Assembly: GCA_965218495.1 (NCBI GenBank)
Contig: OZ244626.1
Span: forward strand, 62,001-126,000
DNA length: 64,000 nt
Direction of reading: 5' to 3'
From: G965218495 sp965218495
GTDB taxonomy: Bacteria > Bacteroidota > Rhodothermia > Rhodothermales > Bin80
Shown here: positions 61,738 through 64,000 of the stretch, in pieces
How positions within the stretch are numbered: the stretch's first letter is position 1
How the letters are laid out: each line of letters begins with the position of its first letter
Made by a program: the position numbers and the translations under genes
The notes under the pieces: model-generated
What the model saw: only the letters and a program-made list of their open reading frames with translations
The model's database searches: none
Told to the model about the DNA's origin: nothing

Positions 61738-64000
61738 CAGGCACCGGCGCCCGCACCTGCACCAAAAAGGCTTCGCAGGCGCACGATAAGCGAGTCAAAC
61801 ACGGAGTACATCACCGGCACGATCACCAGTGTCAAAAACGTTGCAAATGTCAGGCCGCTGATGATGGCAGTGCCCATCGCTCCCCAGAATTGGGAGTTTT
61901 CCGATCCAATTTGAAAATTTGGTGCCCAGTCCGAGATCAGCCCGACGAAGTCAATGTTGATGCCGAACGTAAGTGGAATCAGGCCAATGATCGTCGTAAG
62001 GGCGGTCAGGACTACTGGCCGCAGACGCGTGGCGCCTCCTTCAATGATGGCTTTTGCCTTGTCCAAGCCGCGCTCGCGCAGCTGCTTGATATAGTCAATC
62101 AGCACGATGTTGTTGTTGACTACGATACCCGCAAGGCTTATCACGCCGATAAACGTCATCAGCCCGAACGGCGTGTGAGTAATGATCAGCCCCAGCAAAA
62201 CGCCAATCAGGCTGAGCCCTACCGCGACGATGATGATAAGCGGTGCGGCTACGCTGTTAAACTGGGCGATCATGATGAAAAATATCCCGATCACGCCGAT
62301 GAACAGGGCAGTAGACAGAAAGCCAAAGGCTTCGCGTTGCTCTTCGTTCTCTCCTGTGTAGGCGAGCCGGTACCCGGCAGGCAGCGAGCCTTCATACTCG
62401 CTCAAGTATTGCTGCACCTCGGCAAGGACGGCGTTGCCGTTGAAGCCAGGTTCCACATCGGCCGTGACCGTGGCGACACGCGCGAGGTCCAGTCGCGTAA
62501 TAGACCCGTAGCCCTCGGCCACAACAAACTGGGCCACCGCGGTGATAGGAATCTGTTCTCCATCATTCAGTATCGTGAGCCGCTCTATTGACTCCAGGCT
62601 TTCCCGCTGCAGCTCGTCCAGGCGGACAATAATGGGATATTCGTCTTCGCCCGACCGATATTTGCTTGCTTCAAAGCCGTTGATAGCGCTCCGGACGGTT
62701 CTGGCAATCTCCTGTGTGCTGAGTCCGAACTGCGCTGCACGTGCGCGATTAATGACGACTTGGAGCTCCGGTCGGCCGGTATTCAGGTTGTCCGACAGGT
62801 CCACGAGCCCTACGACCTCACCGGTGCGTGTAGCCTCGTCTAGCATCTCGCGGATGTCTGTAGTAATTCTGACGATCTGTTCAAATGCCTCACCACTGAT
62901 CTCAATATTCACAGGCGCACCCACGGGCGGACCCACCTGGTCCGGCTCGATATCGATTTCCACGCCGGGCAACCCTTGAAGCTCGTTTCTAAGACGAGAC
63001 ATGGTGTTGCGGCTCGTTTCCGGCCGATCTTCATAGTCCACCATGTTGAGGGTTACCGATGCATTCTCCGCGCCTTGGTTGCCGCCTCCAAAGAAGGAGT
63101 CACCGCTGCCGGCTCCAACGTTGACCAAGATATTCTTGACGTTGGCCTGGTCATTCAGGTGCTCGGAGAGAAAGCTGTCGATTCGCTCTTGGGCCTCTTC
63201 AGCAACTCGATTGGACTGCTCAACGTTTGTACCCAGCGGTCCCTTCAGCGAGACAAGGAGCATGCTCGGGTCAGTTTGCCCGAAGAATTCCGTTCCCGGT
63301 TGTGCTGCTGCAAACAGCCCCAGTATTGCAAAGAACCCTCCGAGCGTTGCGGACAAGAGTTTTGCCCGGTTGTCGGTAAGCAAAAGGAATTTGCGGCGCT
63401 TGAATACGCGACCATTCAGCAGAAACCCAGACGCGCCCACCAGGATCACGATGCTGGGAAGCGTGATGAGCACGGCCATGGTGGCCACCTCAATGCCGCG
63501 CGTAAAGTACATGAGCACGAGGAGAAGGCCCACAACCATGCCAAAGGCGACACCGCTGCGAATGGTCGCGCGGCCACCGACATAGAGCACCTCAAGAGTA
63601 TGCAGGAGAATGCCCAAGGTGCCCATAGCCAACAAAAAGATTCCTGGCAGAAGCAGGACAAGCCCGGTCGATTGTCCCGCAATCATGCTGATAATGCCGC
63701 CGGCGCACAGCAGCGCAAAGCCGCTCGTAAAGGATCCAAGGGAAAAGACGTTGCGGAGCCACGCATTCCTAGTCTTGACCACAGCAACAAGTGCCAGCAC
63801 GCTTCCAACTAGAAAGAACATAAACCCGACCGGCATCAGTGCGCCCGCTTGAGCGCCAAATGCTGATTGCCCTGCCGGGTGCATGCCAACGCCCATTGCC
63901 AGGCACCCCGCAAAGCCCAATACCAAGACTACACGCCACAGCGCTTTGCGAGCGAAGGCGGGCTGCGTGCTGGAATAGTCACGATCCAGCATGGTGACCA
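61737..64000 (-). CDS. RND-family efflux transporter, C-terminal portion with extra membrane domain (5' end outside window)
   Basis: The frame runs off the right edge; 754 codons are visible. The last 550 residues are a typical second half of an HAE-1/AcrB-like pump: periplasmic porter segments (VSLKGPLGTNVEQSNRVAEEAQ, LDLARVATVTADVEPGFNG) and membrane helices with PLIIIVAVGLSLIGVLLGL, GLMTFIGVISLAGIVVNNNIVLIDYI, and GATRLRPVVLTALTTIIGLIPL. Before them, at about 63440-63950, lie roughly six additional hydrophobic helices (for example LMPVGFMFFLVGSVLALVAVV, GLVLLLPGIFLLAMGTLGILLHTL) where ordinary pumps have a short cytoplasmic linker between TM6 and TM7. Whether the N-terminal half is in the same protein cannot be seen; ATG 63992 could be a start but would give only a half pump. 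Confidence 0.87.
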   Translation of the reverse strand, partial: VTMLDRDYSSTQPAFARKALWRVVLVLGFAGCLAMGVGMHPAGQSAFGAQAGALMPVGFMFFLVGSVLALVAVVKTRNAWLRNVFSLGSFTSGFALLCAGGIISMIAGQSTGLVLLLPGIFLLAMGTLGILLHTLEVLYVGGRATIRSGVAFGMVVGLLLVLMYFTRGIEVATMAVLITLPSIVILVGASGFLLNGRVFKRRKFLLLTDNRAKLLSATLGGFFAILGLFAAAQPGTEFFGQTDPSMLLVSLKGPLGTNVEQSNRVAEEAQERIDSFLSEHLNDQANVKNILVNVGAGSGDSFFGGGNQGAENASVTLNMVDYEDRPETSRNTMSRLRNELQGLPGVEIDIEPDQVGPPVGAPVNIEISGEAFEQIVRITTDIREMLDEATRTGEVVGLVDLSDNLNTGRPELQVVINRARAAQFGLSTQEIARTVRSAINGFEASKYRSGEDEYPIIVRLDELQRESLESIERLTILNDGEQIPITAVAQFVVAEGYGSITRLDLARVATVTADVEPGFNGNAVLAEVQQYLSEYEGSLPAGYRLAYTGENEEQREAFGFLSTALFIGVIGIFFIMIAQFNSVAAPLIIIVAVGLSLIGVLLGLIITHTPFGLMTFIGVISLAGIVVNNNIVLIDYIKQLRERGLDKAKAIIEGGATRLRPVVLTALTTIIGLIPLTFGINIDFVGLISDWAPNFQIGSENSQFWGAMGTAIISGLTFATFLTLVIVPVMYSVFDSLIVRLRSLFGAGAGAGA

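Overview
The window looks like a chromosomal piece of a Gram-negative, diderm, T9SS-bearing bacterium of the Bacteroidota/Rhodothermota kind. The pointers are a giant secreted protein with a 'YPNPFNPSTRIEFDLP' type IX sorting domain, several lipoproteins, a LolA-like carrier, CcmF, an RND pump, Mpl (meso-DAP muropeptide recycling) and DUF6797/PQQ-type c-type cytochrome lipoproteins. GC content is moderate to high. No rRNA, tRNA or CRISPR array was recognised. The lineage is inferred from gene content only.

Layout. 1-2.7 kb: overlapping lgt - PLP decarboxylase - rlmB. 3.4-4.8 kb: IS1380-type transposase. 4.9-8.3 kb: LPG-synthase-TM-like membrane protein, LolA-like protein, molybdenum-carrier-like protein and a class V aminotransferase. 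8.3-13.7 kb: two convergent lipoproteins combining a beta-propeller with a c-type haem site. 14.2-24.0 kb: a defence island, hsdM - HEPN toxin - (MNT antitoxin fused to HsdS) - IS1634-type element - AbiJ-like gene - hsdR. 24.3-28.3 kb: two-part aconitase X, mnmD, a DtxR/MntR-type regulator and arginase. 28.4-32.9 kb: a heterodimeric ABC exporter with rnz between its two halves. 33.5-35.9 kb: FG-GAP/LVIVD propeller protein. 36.6-37.4 kb: arsM. 38.8-44.2 kb: giant T9SS cargo protein. 45.7-49.8 kb: two IS110-family transposases and group II intron parts (domains V and VI with a bulged adenosine). 50.3-51.8 kb: arsenosugar peroxidase-like gene and arsS. 51.9-53.9 kb: thioredoxin/TPR protein and PD40 lipoprotein. 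54.0-57.9 kb: Mn/Zn-type ABC importer whose two permeases both carry C-terminal winged-helix-like domains. 57.9-64 kb: ccmF, mpl and the C-terminal part of an RND pump with an unusual membrane insert.

The most interesting system is the restriction locus. The GSx10DxD nucleotidyltransferase of a HEPN-MNT toxin-antitoxin pair is in one uninterrupted reading frame with the DNA-specificity subunit of a type I restriction-modification system. It sits directly behind a HEPN protein with an RNDTAHQY active site, and all genes from hsdM to hsdS overlap. This suggests that integrity of the HsdS subunit is wired to toxin control. An AbiJ-like gene and an IS then separate hsdS from hsdR.

Other joined-up stories: arsM lies about 13 kb from arsS and its peroxidase-like partner, with the T9SS gene, IS110 copies and the intron between them. 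A DtxR-type regulator may control the metal importer 27 kb away. Coding density is low around the mobile elements (37.4-38.8 and 44.2-45.7 kb hold no gene I can support).
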